Assembly (NCBI GenBank): GCA_937888435.1
Contig: CALAQS010000022.1
Span: 1 to 50,588, forward strand
Direction of reading: 5' to 3'
From: an uncultured Acidobacteriota bacterium
GTDB taxonomy: Bacteria > Acidobacteriota > Thermoanaerobaculia > UBA5066
DNA: 50,588 nt
Numbering within the stretch: position 1 is the stretch's first letter; each line of letters opens with the position of its first letter. The translations under genes and the position numbers were made by a program. Shown piece after piece: positions 16,322 to 24,455 of the stretch. Below the pieces are notes generated by a model. The model was not told where the DNA came from. It was given only the letters and a program-made list of their open reading frames with translations, and did not search any database.

Positions 16322-18274
16322 GTGGTTTCCTTTCCCGGCCGCACGCTCTTCCTGACCGAGGACGCCGGGCTCCTGGCGCGCCAGCTCGCGGGCGAGGATC
16401 TCGCGTGGGATGTGAACGATCCGGCCCAAAAGCTACGCGACGACGTCTCGACCGACGAGATAACGCCCGGCTGGACGTGCTTCCACCACGGCGCCGCGCT
16501 CGGGAGGTTCGCATACCTCGGTCTCACGTGCCGCGACGGCGTGCAGCCGGTCGGAGAGGAAACGGTGCGGCGCGGAGGGTTCGTGATCTCCGTGGCCGGG
16601 CGGCGGCGCGGGAAGGGCTCGTCCCGCGAGCAGGCGCCGTATGCGGAGCGTGCGGCGGGCATCCGCCTCCTCGTGGCCGAGAGCTTCGAGCGCATCTACC
16701 GCCAGAACGCGGTCAACCTCGGGATGCTCCTGACGACGGATTTCTCGATCCTCGAGCGCGTGCGAAAAGGCCGGGAGATTCCGCTTTCGTTCTTCACGGG
16801 TGGAGAGGATCCGATCACGCGGGGCGTGATCGAAGCGGGCGGGCTGCTTCCCTACACGCGGGCGCGTCTCGCGGGTCGCGAGGCGCCCCCGCCGGTCACG
16901 ACATCGCCCCGCGGGATGACGCTCGTCGAGAAGATCATCGCGCGCCACGTCGTCACGGATCCGGCGGTGACTGGCGCGGGCGTGCCCGCCGTCGCGCCGG
17001 GCGACGCGTGCTTCGTGCGGGCCGACCTGCGCTTCTCCCACGAATACGTCACGCCGATGGCGGCCGAATGCTTCGTGGAGGCGCTGGGGCTCGAGGCGCG
17101 CGTGAGGGATCCTGGCTCCGTCCTCCTGTTTCGCGATCACCTGTCCCTCCTCGGCGAGGTCATGCCGGAGGAACGCAAGGCGCGCGGCCTCCTGACGCTC
17201 GCGGATTCCCTCGCGACGCGGCAGGAAGAGTTCTCGGCCGCGCAGGGCATTCGGCTCCATGGAGCGGGCGAGGGCATCTGCCATTCCCTCGTCCTCGAGC
17301 GCCACGCTCTCCCCGGCCAGATCGTCGTCGGGTCCGACTCGCACACGACGCACGCCGGGGCGCTCGGCTGCCTCGCGTTCGGGATCGGCACGACCGAAGT
17401 CGCGTGCGCGTGGCTCTCGGGCGACGTGCGCGTGAAGGTCCCGGCCACGATCCGCGTCGTCCTCAAGGGCACGCGGCCACCCGGCGTCGCGGCGAAGGAC
17501 GTCATGCTCGCGCTTCTCGCGCACCCGTACGTGAAGGGCGGCGGCGCGATCGGGAAAGTGCTCGAGTACGCGGGCGAAGGGGTGACGGCCCTCTCCGTGG
17601 ACGAGCGCGCCACCCTCACGAACATGGCGGCCGAAGCGGGGGCGTTCTCGGGCATCGTGGCGCCCGACGAGACGACGGCGCGCTTTCTCTCTGAGCGGCG
17701 GGGAACGCCGCTTGCCGAGGCGCGCCGCGCCTGTGAAGGCCTCGCCTCCGGAGAGGACGCGGTGTACGATTCGGAGCTGGTCTTCGACCTCGGCGCGCTC
17801 GCGCCGATCGTGGCGCTGCCCGGCGATCCGGGGAACGGCGTCGCCATCTCGGATCTCCCGGCCCCGGTCCCCATCGACATCGCCTACGGCGGTTCCTGCA
17901 CGGCCGGCAAGCGCGAGGACATGGAGATGCTCGCGGCGGTTCTCACGGAGGGCCTTGCGCGAGGGAAGCGTGTCGCGCCGGGCGTCGACTTCTACATTCA
18001 GTTCGGGAGCCGGGACGTGAAGGAGTGGTGCCGCGAGAAAGGCTACCTCGATCTCTTCACACGCGCGGGCGCGCGCCTCGTCGAGCCGGGCTGCGGCGCC
18101 TGCATCAACGCGGGGCCGGGCGTCTCGACGCGGGATACGGAGGTCACGGTGAGCGCCATCAACCGCAATTTCCCCGGACGAAGCGGACCGGGGCGCGTCT
18201 ATCTCGGAAGTCCGTACGTCGTCGCCGCCTCCGCCCTCGCGGGGAGAATCGCAGCATGGAACCCCGGCGCCTGA
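16322..18274 (+). CDS. Aconitase-family hydro-lyase, swivel domain first
   Basis: Iron-sulphur hydro-lyase related to aconitase, isopropylmalate isomerase and homoaconitase, 650 residues. The small swivel domain comes first (about 30-185; DEITPGW, GKGSSREQAPYAERAAGI, FERIYRQNAVNLG). The catalytic large-subunit part follows from about residue 198 (MTLVEKIIARHV) with VGSDSHTTHAGALGC and the three cluster cysteines in GGSCTAGKRED (near 523) and CGACI (near 590 and 593). Ordinary aconitase A and LeuC-LeuD place the swivel last; swivel-first order is known in AcnB, but its N-terminal HEAT-like domain is absent. Substrate cannot be assigned: no leu or TCA-cycle genes are nearby. The GTG follows a TAGAAT box by six bases, consistent with a leaderless message. 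The lipoprotein gene overlaps its 3' end by 19 bases. Confidence 0.85.
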   Translation: MVSFPGRTLFLTEDAGLLARQLAGEDLAWDVNDPAQKLRDDVSTDEITPGWTCFHHGAALGRFAYLGLTCRDGVQPVGEETVRRGGFVISVAGRRRGKGSSREQAPYAERAAGIRLLVAESFERIYRQNAVNLGMLLTTDFSILERVRKGREIPLSFFTGGEDPITRGVIEAGGLLPYTRARLAGREAPPPVTTSPRGMTLVEKIIARHVVTDPAVTGAGVPAVAPGDACFVRADLRFSHEYVTPMAAECFVEALGLEARVRDPGSVLLFRDHLSLLGEVMPEERKARGLLTLADSLATRQEEFSAAQGIRLHGAGEGICHSLVLERHALPGQIVVGSDSHTTHAGALGCLAFGIGTTEVACAWLSGDVRVKVPATIRVVLKGTRPPGVAAKDVMLALLAHPYVKGGGAIGKVLEYAGEGVTALSVDERATLTNMAAEAGAFSGIVAPDETTARFLSERRGTPLAEARRACEGLASGEDAVYDSELVFDLGALAPIVALPGDPGNGVAISDLPAPVPIDIAYGGSCTAGKREDMEMLAAVLTEGLARGKRVAPGVDFYIQFGSRDVKEWCREKGYLDLFTRAGARLVEPGCGACINAGPGVSTRDTEVTVSAINRNFPGRSGPGRVYLGSPYVVAASALAGRIAAWNPGA

Positions 18275-18756
18275 GGCCGCTCGCGCTTCTCGTCGTCGCC
18301 GCGACGCTGGCGACGGGCTGTGGCTTCGCATGGAATCTCTGGGCGCGCGGAGATCTCGCGCGTGACGTGAAGAGCCTCATGGCCCGTCAGGGCGTCGTGG
18401 TCTCGAGCGTGAAGTGCCGCATGTTCGGCACGCTGCGCGCGGGGGCGTGCACATTTCCTCTCTCTGCCGAGGAGACGACCCGGATCGTGCAGGGCCTGAG
18501 GCTGCGCGTCCTGGCGCCGACGGAGAACATCCGCGAGTTCCGCAGCGGGTGCTCGCAGACTTCGCCGTTCGACACCGGGTTCGTGCGCGCGTTCCGGTCC
18601 GGCGCGTTCCGGCCCGCCGAGATGAGGCTCCGCGACGGCGGCGGGTTCGACTACGTGTACCTCTACCAGCACCCGACGTCCGGCACCGCGTGCCTGCAGA
18701 CTTCCTACACGCAGGAAGGCGCCGTCGGGACGGCGGCGTCCCCCATCACGAACTGA
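18256..18756 (+). CDS. Predicted lipoprotein of unknown function
   Basis: 166 residues. The N-terminus (basic EPRRLRP, hydrophobic LALLVVAATLA) ends in a good lipobox, LATGC, so the mature protein should be lipid-anchored at Cys22. The rest is a compact domain with four further Cys and a final GTACLQTSYTQEG segment; I do not recognise a family. The ATG at 18256 lies inside the end of the aconitase-like gene (19-base overlap) and gives exactly the signal peptide, whereas earlier starts in this frame would not. Probably cotranscribed with the upstream enzyme, without an obvious shared role. Confidence 0.65.
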   Translation: MEPRRLRPLALLVVAATLATGCGFAWNLWARGDLARDVKSLMARQGVVVSSVKCRMFGTLRAGACTFPLSAEETTRIVQGLRLRVLAPTENIREFRSGCSQTSPFDTGFVRAFRSGAFRPAEMRLRDGGGFDYVYLYQHPTSGTACLQTSYTQEGAVGTAASPITN

Positions 18757-18761
18757 GCGCC

Positions 18762-18800
18762 CCGAAGGCCCCGGGGGTTTGGTCGCCCCTGGGCTTTCGG
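18762..18800. terminator. Hairpin between convergent genes
   Basis: CCGAAGGCCC (18762-18771) pairs with GGGCTTTCGG (18791-18800), a 10-bp stem with one G-T pair, in the 63-base gap between convergent genes. Neither side has a U run, so it is at best a weak or factor-assisted terminator. Confidence 0.4.
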
Positions 18801-18819
18801 AGGATGCGCGTGAGAAGGC

Positions 18820-20793
18820 CTACTTGCCGACGACCTTCACGACCGCCGTCGAGCCGGGAATTTTGTCTCCCTCCATCGGCTCGAAACGCCCCGCGAGGCA
18901 GCCCGCGAGGAACTTCTCGGACCGGGCGTTGAAGTCGATGCGGTTCTCCGGCCGCGCGAAGCCATGGCCTTCGTCGGAGTAGACGACGTACGTCACGTTG
19001 CCCTTGCTCTTTTCGATGGCGTCAACGATCTGCTCAGACTCCTTCACGTTCACGCGCGGGTCGTTCGCGCCCTGACCGATCAGGAGCGGCCGGACGATCT
19101 TGTCGGCCTTGAACAGCGGCGATGCGTTCTTGATCAGCTCCGCGTCCTTTGGGTCGTCGACGTTGCCCATTCGGACGTCGAAGGTCGCCCGGAGGGGTTT
19201 CCAATACGGAGGGATCGAGGCGATGAGCGTCTTGAGGTTGGACGGGCCGACGATGTCCACGTTGCACGCAAACGCGTCCGGCGTGAACGTGGCCGCGGCG
19301 AGCGCGGCGTAGCCCCCATACGAGCCGCCGAAGACGGCGATCTTCTTCGGGTCCGCATAGCCCTGCGTGACGGCCCACTTCGCGGCGTCGATCAGATCAT
19401 CGTGCATCTTGAGTCCCCATTGCCGGTTTCCCGCATAGAGGAATTTCTTGCCGTAGCCGGTCGAGCCCCGGTAGTTGGGCTGCAGGACGGCATAGCCGCG
19501 GTTCGCGAACCACTGCGCGTAGGAGCTGTATCCCCATGTGTCGCGCGCCCAGGGCCCGCCATGGACGAATAGGACCATCGGGAGATTCTTCGGCGGCACG
19601 CCGACGGGGAGAGTGAGGTAGGAGTTCAGGTTCAGACCGTCACGAGCCTTGATGACGACGGGCTTCATCTCGGCGAGGGCGAGGCCCTCGAGCTTCGGCT
19701 GCGCGGAGAAGAGAACCGTCCCCTTCTTCGTCGCGCGGTCCCACTTGTACCAGGTGACCGGGCCGCGGTCCGACGTGAAGCCGATGAGCCACGCGTCGTC
19801 GGCCGATGTGCGGTTCACTATCGCGAAGTCGCCTGCGTGGAGCTTCGGGATCGCGTCGAAGTCCGCCTGAACGGACGGATCGAGCACTTTCCACGAGGCC
19901 CGCCCCGGAGCGAACGACACCGCCTGCACGACGTGTGACTTCGGGTTGATCACGACGGCGCCCGCGTCCACGTCGGGCGAGACGGCGAGCACCTTCTCGG
20001 CGCCCGTCGCGAGATTGCGTTCGACGAGGCGCGCCGTGTCGCTGCCGATGGAGCTCAGGAGGAACGCGGACTTGCCGTCGAGCGAAAAGTCCTCGAATTC
20101 GAGAATCTCGTCGGGTCCGACCTTGAGAAGCGTCTTCCACGGTGCCTTGACGTCGTCGCGCACGCGGATCTCGGTTCCGCCGTCCGGCGTCTGCGCCTGC
20201 ACGGCGCGCACCTGAAACTTCGCGTCCGATCCCCAGCTCGCCACGTCGCCCGGGTTCTCGGTGTCGAGCGTCAGGGCGCCGGTCTTCAGGTTCAGGCGGT
20301 GCACGTCCATGAGCTGGCGGTCGCGGATGTTCGCCTCGATGAGGACCTCGTCGGGGAAGTCGCGGTTGAGGTCTGCCACGCCGGCGCGAACGCCTTGAAA
20401 CGGCGTGAAATCGCGCACGTTGCCCGAGGCGAGATCCACGCCGAAAACGTGGAAGTTCTCGTCTCCGTCGTTATCCTGCTGGTAGAGGAGCGTCCGGTTG
20501 TCCTCGGCCCAGAAGTACTGGCGGATGCCGCGTTTCTTGTCGGCCGTGACCATCTTGTCGTCGTCCTTGCCGACGGTCTTGACCCAGACCTGCAGGACGT
20601 TCTTCTTGTCTGGCGCGAGCCACGCCAGGCGCTGGCCGTCCGGCGAAACCCGGGGCTGGGCGCGCTCGGGATTCCCGAAGAGGATGTCGCGGGAGATGAG
20701 GGGCGGGAGCTGGGCCGGAAGGGGAGAGACGGGAAGGAGGAGCGCAAGCGTGACCGCGGCGCGCGCGCACCTCGAAAGCAGGGTTCTTGACAT
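18820..20793 (-). CDS. Exported S9 (prolyl oligopeptidase family) peptidase
   Basis: Secreted serine peptidase of clan SC family S9, near the acylaminoacyl-/dipeptidyl-peptidase group, 657 residues. A signal peptide covers residues 1-28 (basic start, LALLLPVSPLPAQ). A beta-propeller region with TolB/WD-like repeats (about 40-390; PRVSPDGQRLAW) precedes an alpha/beta-hydrolase domain. The triad is Ser in FGGSYGGYAAL (near 491), Asp in GQGANDPRVN (near 577) and His in SDEGHGFARP (near 608). ATG 20793 is preceded on the minus strand by AGGAGG eleven bases away. It should cleave short peptides outside the cytoplasm and so complement the S53 and M20-fold genes. It stands alone, divergent from an exported unknown. 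Confidence 0.92.
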   Translation of the reverse strand: MSRTLLSRCARAAVTLALLLPVSPLPAQLPPLISRDILFGNPERAQPRVSPDGQRLAWLAPDKKNVLQVWVKTVGKDDDKMVTADKKRGIRQYFWAEDNRTLLYQQDNDGDENFHVFGVDLASGNVRDFTPFQGVRAGVADLNRDFPDEVLIEANIRDRQLMDVHRLNLKTGALTLDTENPGDVASWGSDAKFQVRAVQAQTPDGGTEIRVRDDVKAPWKTLLKVGPDEILEFEDFSLDGKSAFLLSSIGSDTARLVERNLATGAEKVLAVSPDVDAGAVVINPKSHVVQAVSFAPGRASWKVLDPSVQADFDAIPKLHAGDFAIVNRTSADDAWLIGFTSDRGPVTWYKWDRATKKGTVLFSAQPKLEGLALAEMKPVVIKARDGLNLNSYLTLPVGVPPKNLPMVLFVHGGPWARDTWGYSSYAQWFANRGYAVLQPNYRGSTGYGKKFLYAGNRQWGLKMHDDLIDAAKWAVTQGYADPKKIAVFGGSYGGYAALAAATFTPDAFACNVDIVGPSNLKTLIASIPPYWKPLRATFDVRMGNVDDPKDAELIKNASPLFKADKIVRPLLIGQGANDPRVNVKESEQIVDAIEKSKGNVTYVVYSDEGHGFARPENRIDFNARSEKFLAGCLAGRFEPMEGDKIPGSTAVVKVVGK

Positions 20794-20904
20794 CGGAAGA
20801 GGGCCTCCTCTTCTAGATTACGTCGAATCGCCCTTCATGTTCTGCCTCTGTTCCCGGGTGAGGAACCTTCACGGCCTCGCGGGCTTTCCACGGGCCGAAT
20901 GGGC

Positions 20905-20910
20905 TAAAAT
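20905..20910 (+). promoter_or_regulatory. -10 box for the gene at 20938
   Basis: TAAAAT lies 27 bases before the ATG at 20938, leaving a short leader that contains an AGGAGG ribosome binding site at 20928-20933. No convincing -35 box is visible upstream. Confidence 0.4.
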
Positions 20911-20937
20911 GAATTCCCGCTTCACACAGGAGGATTC

Positions 20938-21528
20938 ATGAAGCACACGTTCTCCCTCGTTGCCGGTGCGGTCCTCGCGGTGGCGTTCTCGGCCGTCGCG
21001 GCCGACAGCCCGAAGGAAGACCTGAAGTTTCTCGGGATCGACAAGTGCAAGAACAAGGACAAGTTCGACTGTGAATGGGTCGACCCGTCGTTCTCCTTCG
21101 CGGGGAAGACGATACACGTCCAGAAGTTCGAGAAGAGGGCCGACGCCCCCGCGAGCGGCGACGTGGGCGGGCTCGAATACGGCAACTCGGACACCTTCAT
21201 GCAGGAGGTGTTCGCCAAGCAGACGAACGAGCGCCTCGAGAAGCAGGGCACGAAGTTCGTGACCGGCGGCTCGGGCGACTACGTCCTGAAGGGCCAGATC
21301 ACCGAATGGCGCTACCCCAAGAAGGGCGCCGCGTGGGGCGGCTGGATCGGCGCGGCCGCGGGCTCGGGCACGATCGTCTACGACTGGAAAATCGTGGACA
21401 AGAGCGGCAAGACGGTCGTCGCCGTCCACCACAAGATCCTCGCGAGCGCCTCGGACACGATGGAGCGCCGCGTGAACAACGTCCACGGCGACGAGATGGT
21501 CGAGTTCGTGAGGAAGCACTCGAAGTAG
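20938..21528 (+). CDS. Exported protein of unknown function
   Basis: 196 residues with a cleavable signal peptide (KHTFSLVAGAVLAVAFSAVAA, cut near residue 22). The mature protein has Lys/Asp-rich stretches, a YVLKGQITEWRYPKKG segment and a glycine-rich GGWIGAAAGSG stretch that could pack against a membrane or be a turn. It faintly resembles the DUF4410-type envelope proteins (putative signal, dimer-like central strand, Gly-rich turn), but I cannot assign it. ATG is supported by AGGAGG (20928-20933) four bases upstream. It is a single-gene unit between divergent and downstream promoters. Confidence 0.75.
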   Translation: MKHTFSLVAGAVLAVAFSAVAADSPKEDLKFLGIDKCKNKDKFDCEWVDPSFSFAGKTIHVQKFEKRADAPASGDVGGLEYGNSDTFMQEVFAKQTNERLEKQGTKFVTGGSGDYVLKGQITEWRYPKKGAAWGGWIGAAAGSGTIVYDWKIVDKSGKTVVAVHHKILASASDTMERRVNNVHGDEMVEFVRKHSK

Positions 21529-21545
21529 GAGGAGATTCGGATGCG

Positions 21546-21575
21546 TTGACCCCCTCCGCACGGGCCTGCTAAGAT
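21546..21575 (+). promoter_or_regulatory. Promoter for the phoH-ybeY-corC-era operon
   Basis: TTGACC (21546-21551) and TAAGAT (21570-21575) are separated by 18 bases and lie immediately after the preceding gene. Transcription would start near 21582, only about 17 bases before the most likely PhoH start at 21599. Confidence 0.55.
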
Positions 21576-21598
21576 CTTTTCCGGAGGCGCGCACTCAC

Positions 21599-22627
21599 AT
21601 CCGACCTGACTCCATACCGCTCACCCTCCCCGAGGCGGGGCTCGGCGCGCTCTTCGGTGTCCACGACGAAAACCTTCGGCTCCTCGAAGACGCCTTCGGC
21701 GTCGAGATTGCCGCGCGCGGGCGCGAGGTCTCCGTCTCGGGCGACCCGGAGAGCACGGCGCTCGCGGCGCGGCTTCTCTCGGAGTTCTCGAAGCTCATCG
21801 AGCGCGGGTACACGCCGAAGAAGCCCGACCTCGAGGCGGCGATCCGCATTCTGAAGGAAGAGCCATCGACCTCTCTCGTCGATTTCTTCGAGAACCGCTC
21901 CGTCGGACCCGCTCTCCGGCAGGTCGTGTCGCCCCGGAACGTGCGCCAGCAGGAATACCTGCAGGCCGTCCTCGAGTACGACATCGTGTTCGCGATCGGG
22001 CCGGCGGGCACGGGCAAGACCTATCTTGCCGTCGCCATGGCCGCGGCGGCCCTGCTCGAGAAGAAGGTAAAGCGCATCGTGCTCTGCCGCCCCGCCGTCG
22101 AGGCGGGCGAGAAGCTGGGTTTCTTGCCGGGCGACCTCGCCGAGAAGGTGAACCCCTACCTCAGGCCTCTGCACGACGCGCTTTACGACATCCTCGGATA
22201 CGACAAGGTCGGCCGCATGCTCGAGCGAAACATCATCGAGGTTGCGCCGCTTGCCTTCATGCGCGGCCGCACGCTCAACGATGCGTTCGTCATCCTGGAC
22301 GAGGCCCAGAACACGACGTCCGAGCAGATGAAGATGTTCCTCACGCGTCTCGGGTTCGGCAGCAAGGCCGTCGTCACGGGCGACGTGACGCAGATCGACC
22401 TCCCGCCGGGGAAGATCTCGGGCCTCAAGGAAGCAGACCGCGTTCTCGCGAACGTCGAGGGCGTGAAAGTCGTGCGCTTCGACCAGCGCGACGTCGTGCG
22501 CCACCGCATCGTGCAATCGGTCGTGAACGCCTACGAGATCTTCGAGAAGCAGAAGGCCGACGCCGCCGCGGCCGCGAACGGCAACGGGAACGGAAACGGC
22601 AAGCCTTTCGCCCCGGCTGGCGAGTAG
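21599..22627 (+). CDS. phoH: PhoH-family ATPase (YbeZ)
   Basis: PhoH/YbeZ, a P-loop ATPase connected with YbeY in RNA and ribosome metabolism. The ATPase core has GPAGTGKTYLA, CRPAVEAGEKLGFLPGDL, FVILDEAQNTT and VVTGDVTQIDLP; the C-terminus ends in an Asn-Gly repeat (NGNGNGNG). The first ATG/GTG/TTG in frame is GTG at 21926, which would give only 233 residues and cut off the family's N-terminal domain. That domain is clearly encoded upstream (LTLPEAGLGALFGVHDENLR, REVSVSGDPE, RGYTPKKPDL). A start at ATC 21599, eleven bases after CGGAGG (21582-21587), gives 342 residues, the normal length. Rare ATC initiation or a base error in an ATG are the two explanations. It heads the block with ybeY, corC-like and era. 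Confidence 0.85.
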   Translation: MRPDSIPLTLPEAGLGALFGVHDENLRLLEDAFGVEIAARGREVSVSGDPESTALAARLLSEFSKLIERGYTPKKPDLEAAIRILKEEPSTSLVDFFENRSVGPALRQVVSPRNVRQQEYLQAVLEYDIVFAIGPAGTGKTYLAVAMAAAALLEKKVKRIVLCRPAVEAGEKLGFLPGDLAEKVNPYLRPLHDALYDILGYDKVGRMLERNIIEVAPLAFMRGRTLNDAFVILDEAQNTTSEQMKMFLTRLGFGSKAVVTGDVTQIDLPPGKISGLKEADRVLANVEGVKVVRFDQRDVVRHRIVQSVVNAYEIFEKQKADAAAAANGNGNGNGKPFAPAGE

Positions 22628-22662
22628 CGCCTCGGCTTTCGGCAGCTGGTGTTTCTCAGAAG

Positions 22663-23160
22663 GTGAAGAGAGCATTGCGGCGCGCCGGCCCGTCTGAGCG
22701 CGCCTCCTCCATCGAAGTTCTGGTGACGGTGCGGAGCGCGCCTTCGGCCGCGCACGTGCGTGCCTGGACCCGCAGCCTCGTTTCGGAAGCACGCGCGAAG
22801 CGCGCACGGCTTTCCATTCTGCTCTGCGGCGACCGGAGGATGGGTACGCTGAACTCGAAGTGGCGTGGAGTGGACCGGCCCACCGACGTGCTGTCGTTCC
22901 CCGCCTTCGAAGCCTCCGCGTCCCGCGCCGCTGCGCGGCGCGGGACGTTCCTGGGCGATCTCGTCATCGACGTGCCGTACGCGGCCCGGCAAGCCCGGCG
23001 CCGCGGGCACCCCCTGGGGCGCGAGGTGCAGATTCTCCTGGCGCATGGCCTTCTCCATCTTCTCGGCTACGATCACGAGTCGGACGGCGGCACGATGTTC
23101 CGGCTGCAGCGGCGAATTCTTCTGTCGGCCTTCGGTGAGGGCCCGGACGGCGTGCCGTGA
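22663..23160 (+). CDS. ybeY: Endoribonuclease YbeY
   Basis: Zinc-dependent endoribonuclease for 16S rRNA 3'-end maturation and 70S quality control, 165 residues. The UPF0054 signature is HGLLHLLGYDHESD, giving the H-x3-H-x5-H metal site; upstream elements NSKWRGVDRPTDVLSFP and GDLVIDVPYA match the family. GTG 22663 gives an N-terminus slightly longer and more basic than E. coli YbeY; an alternative start is not obvious. It follows phoH by 35 bases and its stop overlaps the GTG of the corC-like gene. The phoH-ybeY-corC-era order is conserved in many bacteria, which supports all four assignments. Confidence 0.93.
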   Translation: MKRALRRAGPSERASSIEVLVTVRSAPSAAHVRAWTRSLVSEARAKRARLSILLCGDRRMGTLNSKWRGVDRPTDVLSFPAFEASASRAAARRGTFLGDLVIDVPYAARQARRRGHPLGREVQILLAHGLLHLLGYDHESDGGTMFRLQRRILLSAFGEGPDGVP

Positions 23161-24455
23161 CCGGCTTCGCCGTGGGTGCCGGCGTCGCCCTCCTCTTCGC
23201 CGCGTTCTTCGCGGTCGTCTACGTTCTCTTTTCGGGCTTCGCCCAGGCGCTCGAGAGCCTCTCGGTCCTCCGGCGAAAGGCTCTTCTCGAGGCGAACCCG
23301 TCGCGTTTCGGGACGCTCCTTGCCTCCGAGCACGTGCGCGTTTCGCGCATCGCCGTGCGCCTCACGGCGCAGGGCGCCGTCCTCGGAGGGCTCCTCTGCC
23401 TCGGATCGGCGCTTGCCGCCCTCGGCGTCGGCGAGCCGTGGCTCCTTTCCGCCGTCGTGATCCTTCTCGGCTGGATCGTCGCGGAAAGCCTCGTCATCCG
23501 CTGGGTCGCCCGCCGCGGCGGAGACGCGCTCCTTCAGTCCTTCGCGTGGGTCATCCCGGCCGTGGACTTCCTCGCGGCGCCGCTCTACCCGGTGCTCTCG
23601 CGCCTCGTCGAGAAGGAGGCCGACGAAGCCGAGGCGCACGCTGCGCCGGCGCCGGAGAAAGAAGAGGCGACGAAAGATGCCGAGGTGCGCGCGCTTCTGG
23701 ACGTCGCGCGCGAGGAGGGCCTCCTCGAGAAGCACGAGGAGGAGCTCGTCACCCGCGCCGTGGACTTCGGAGACCGCACCGTGGGCGAGGTCATGACGTC
23801 GCGGCCCGACATCGTGTTCGCCGAGGCGGACGCACCGCTCGACGAGGTGGCGGATCTCTTCGTGAAGACGAAGTTCACGCGTCTGCCGCTCGTCGAAGGC
23901 TCGATCGACAAGCCCGTCGGCGTCGTCCACGTCAAGGACATTTTCACGGTGCTCCGCGGGCCGGACCCGCCGGCGACGGCGCGCCCCATCGCGCGCCAGG
24001 TCTTTTTCGCGCCCGAGACGCAGACGGTCGCGACCCTCCTGTCCGACTTTCGCCGCCGGCGCCAGCCGCTCGCCATCGTCGTCGACGAGTACGGGGCCGT
24101 CACGGGTCTCGCGACGCTCGAGGACCTCGTCGAGGAGCTCGTCGGAGAGATCGCGGACGAGCACGAGGACGAACAGCCTCCCGTCATCGCGCAGGAGGAC
24201 GGCTCGTACTCGGTGGCGGGGCGCGTGAGGGTGCCGGAGATCGCGAGCCTTTTCGGCGTGACGTTTCCTTCGGACGAGTACGAGACCGTGGCCGGCCTCG
24301 TCTCCGAGCGCCTCGGACGCATCCCGAAAGCCGGCGAGACCGCGCACGAGGCGGGCCTTCTCTTTCTCGTCGAGGAGGCCGACCGCCGGCGGATCCACCG
24401 CGTGCGCGTGAGACGCGAGGATCTCGGCGTGCCGGAACGCGAGAAGAAGCCATGA
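23157..24455 (+). CDS. CorC/HlyC-type CBS-domain membrane protein
   Basis: 432-residue protein of the CNNM/CorC (hemolysin C) family, linked in other bacteria to magnesium or cobalt transport. Three to four hydrophobic segments (about 1-25, 60-80, 90-110, 120-145) form a DUF21-like membrane region. A charged cytoplasmic part follows with a CBS pair (about 210-330; VGEVMTSRPDIVFAEAD, RLPLVEGS, DEYGAVTGLATLEDLVEELVG) and a CorC-HlyC C-terminal domain (about 345-425; VAGRVRVPEIASLFGV, TVAGLVSERLGRIP). GTG at 23157 overlaps the ybeY stop (GTGA), and the era ATG overlaps its stop (ATGA), so translation through the cluster is coupled. Exact ion specificity is unknown. Confidence 0.88.
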   Translation: MTGFAVGAGVALLFAAFFAVVYVLFSGFAQALESLSVLRRKALLEANPSRFGTLLASEHVRVSRIAVRLTAQGAVLGGLLCLGSALAALGVGEPWLLSAVVILLGWIVAESLVIRWVARRGGDALLQSFAWVIPAVDFLAAPLYPVLSRLVEKEADEAEAHAAPAPEKEEATKDAEVRALLDVAREEGLLEKHEEELVTRAVDFGDRTVGEVMTSRPDIVFAEADAPLDEVADLFVKTKFTRLPLVEGSIDKPVGVVHVKDIFTVLRGPDPPATARPIARQVFFAPETQTVATLLSDFRRRRQPLAIVVDEYGAVTGLATLEDLVEELVGEIADEHEDEQPPVIAQEDGSYSVAGRVRVPEIASLFGVTFPSDEYETVAGLVSERLGRIPKAGETAHEAGLLFLVEEADRRRIHRVRVRREDLGVPEREKKP

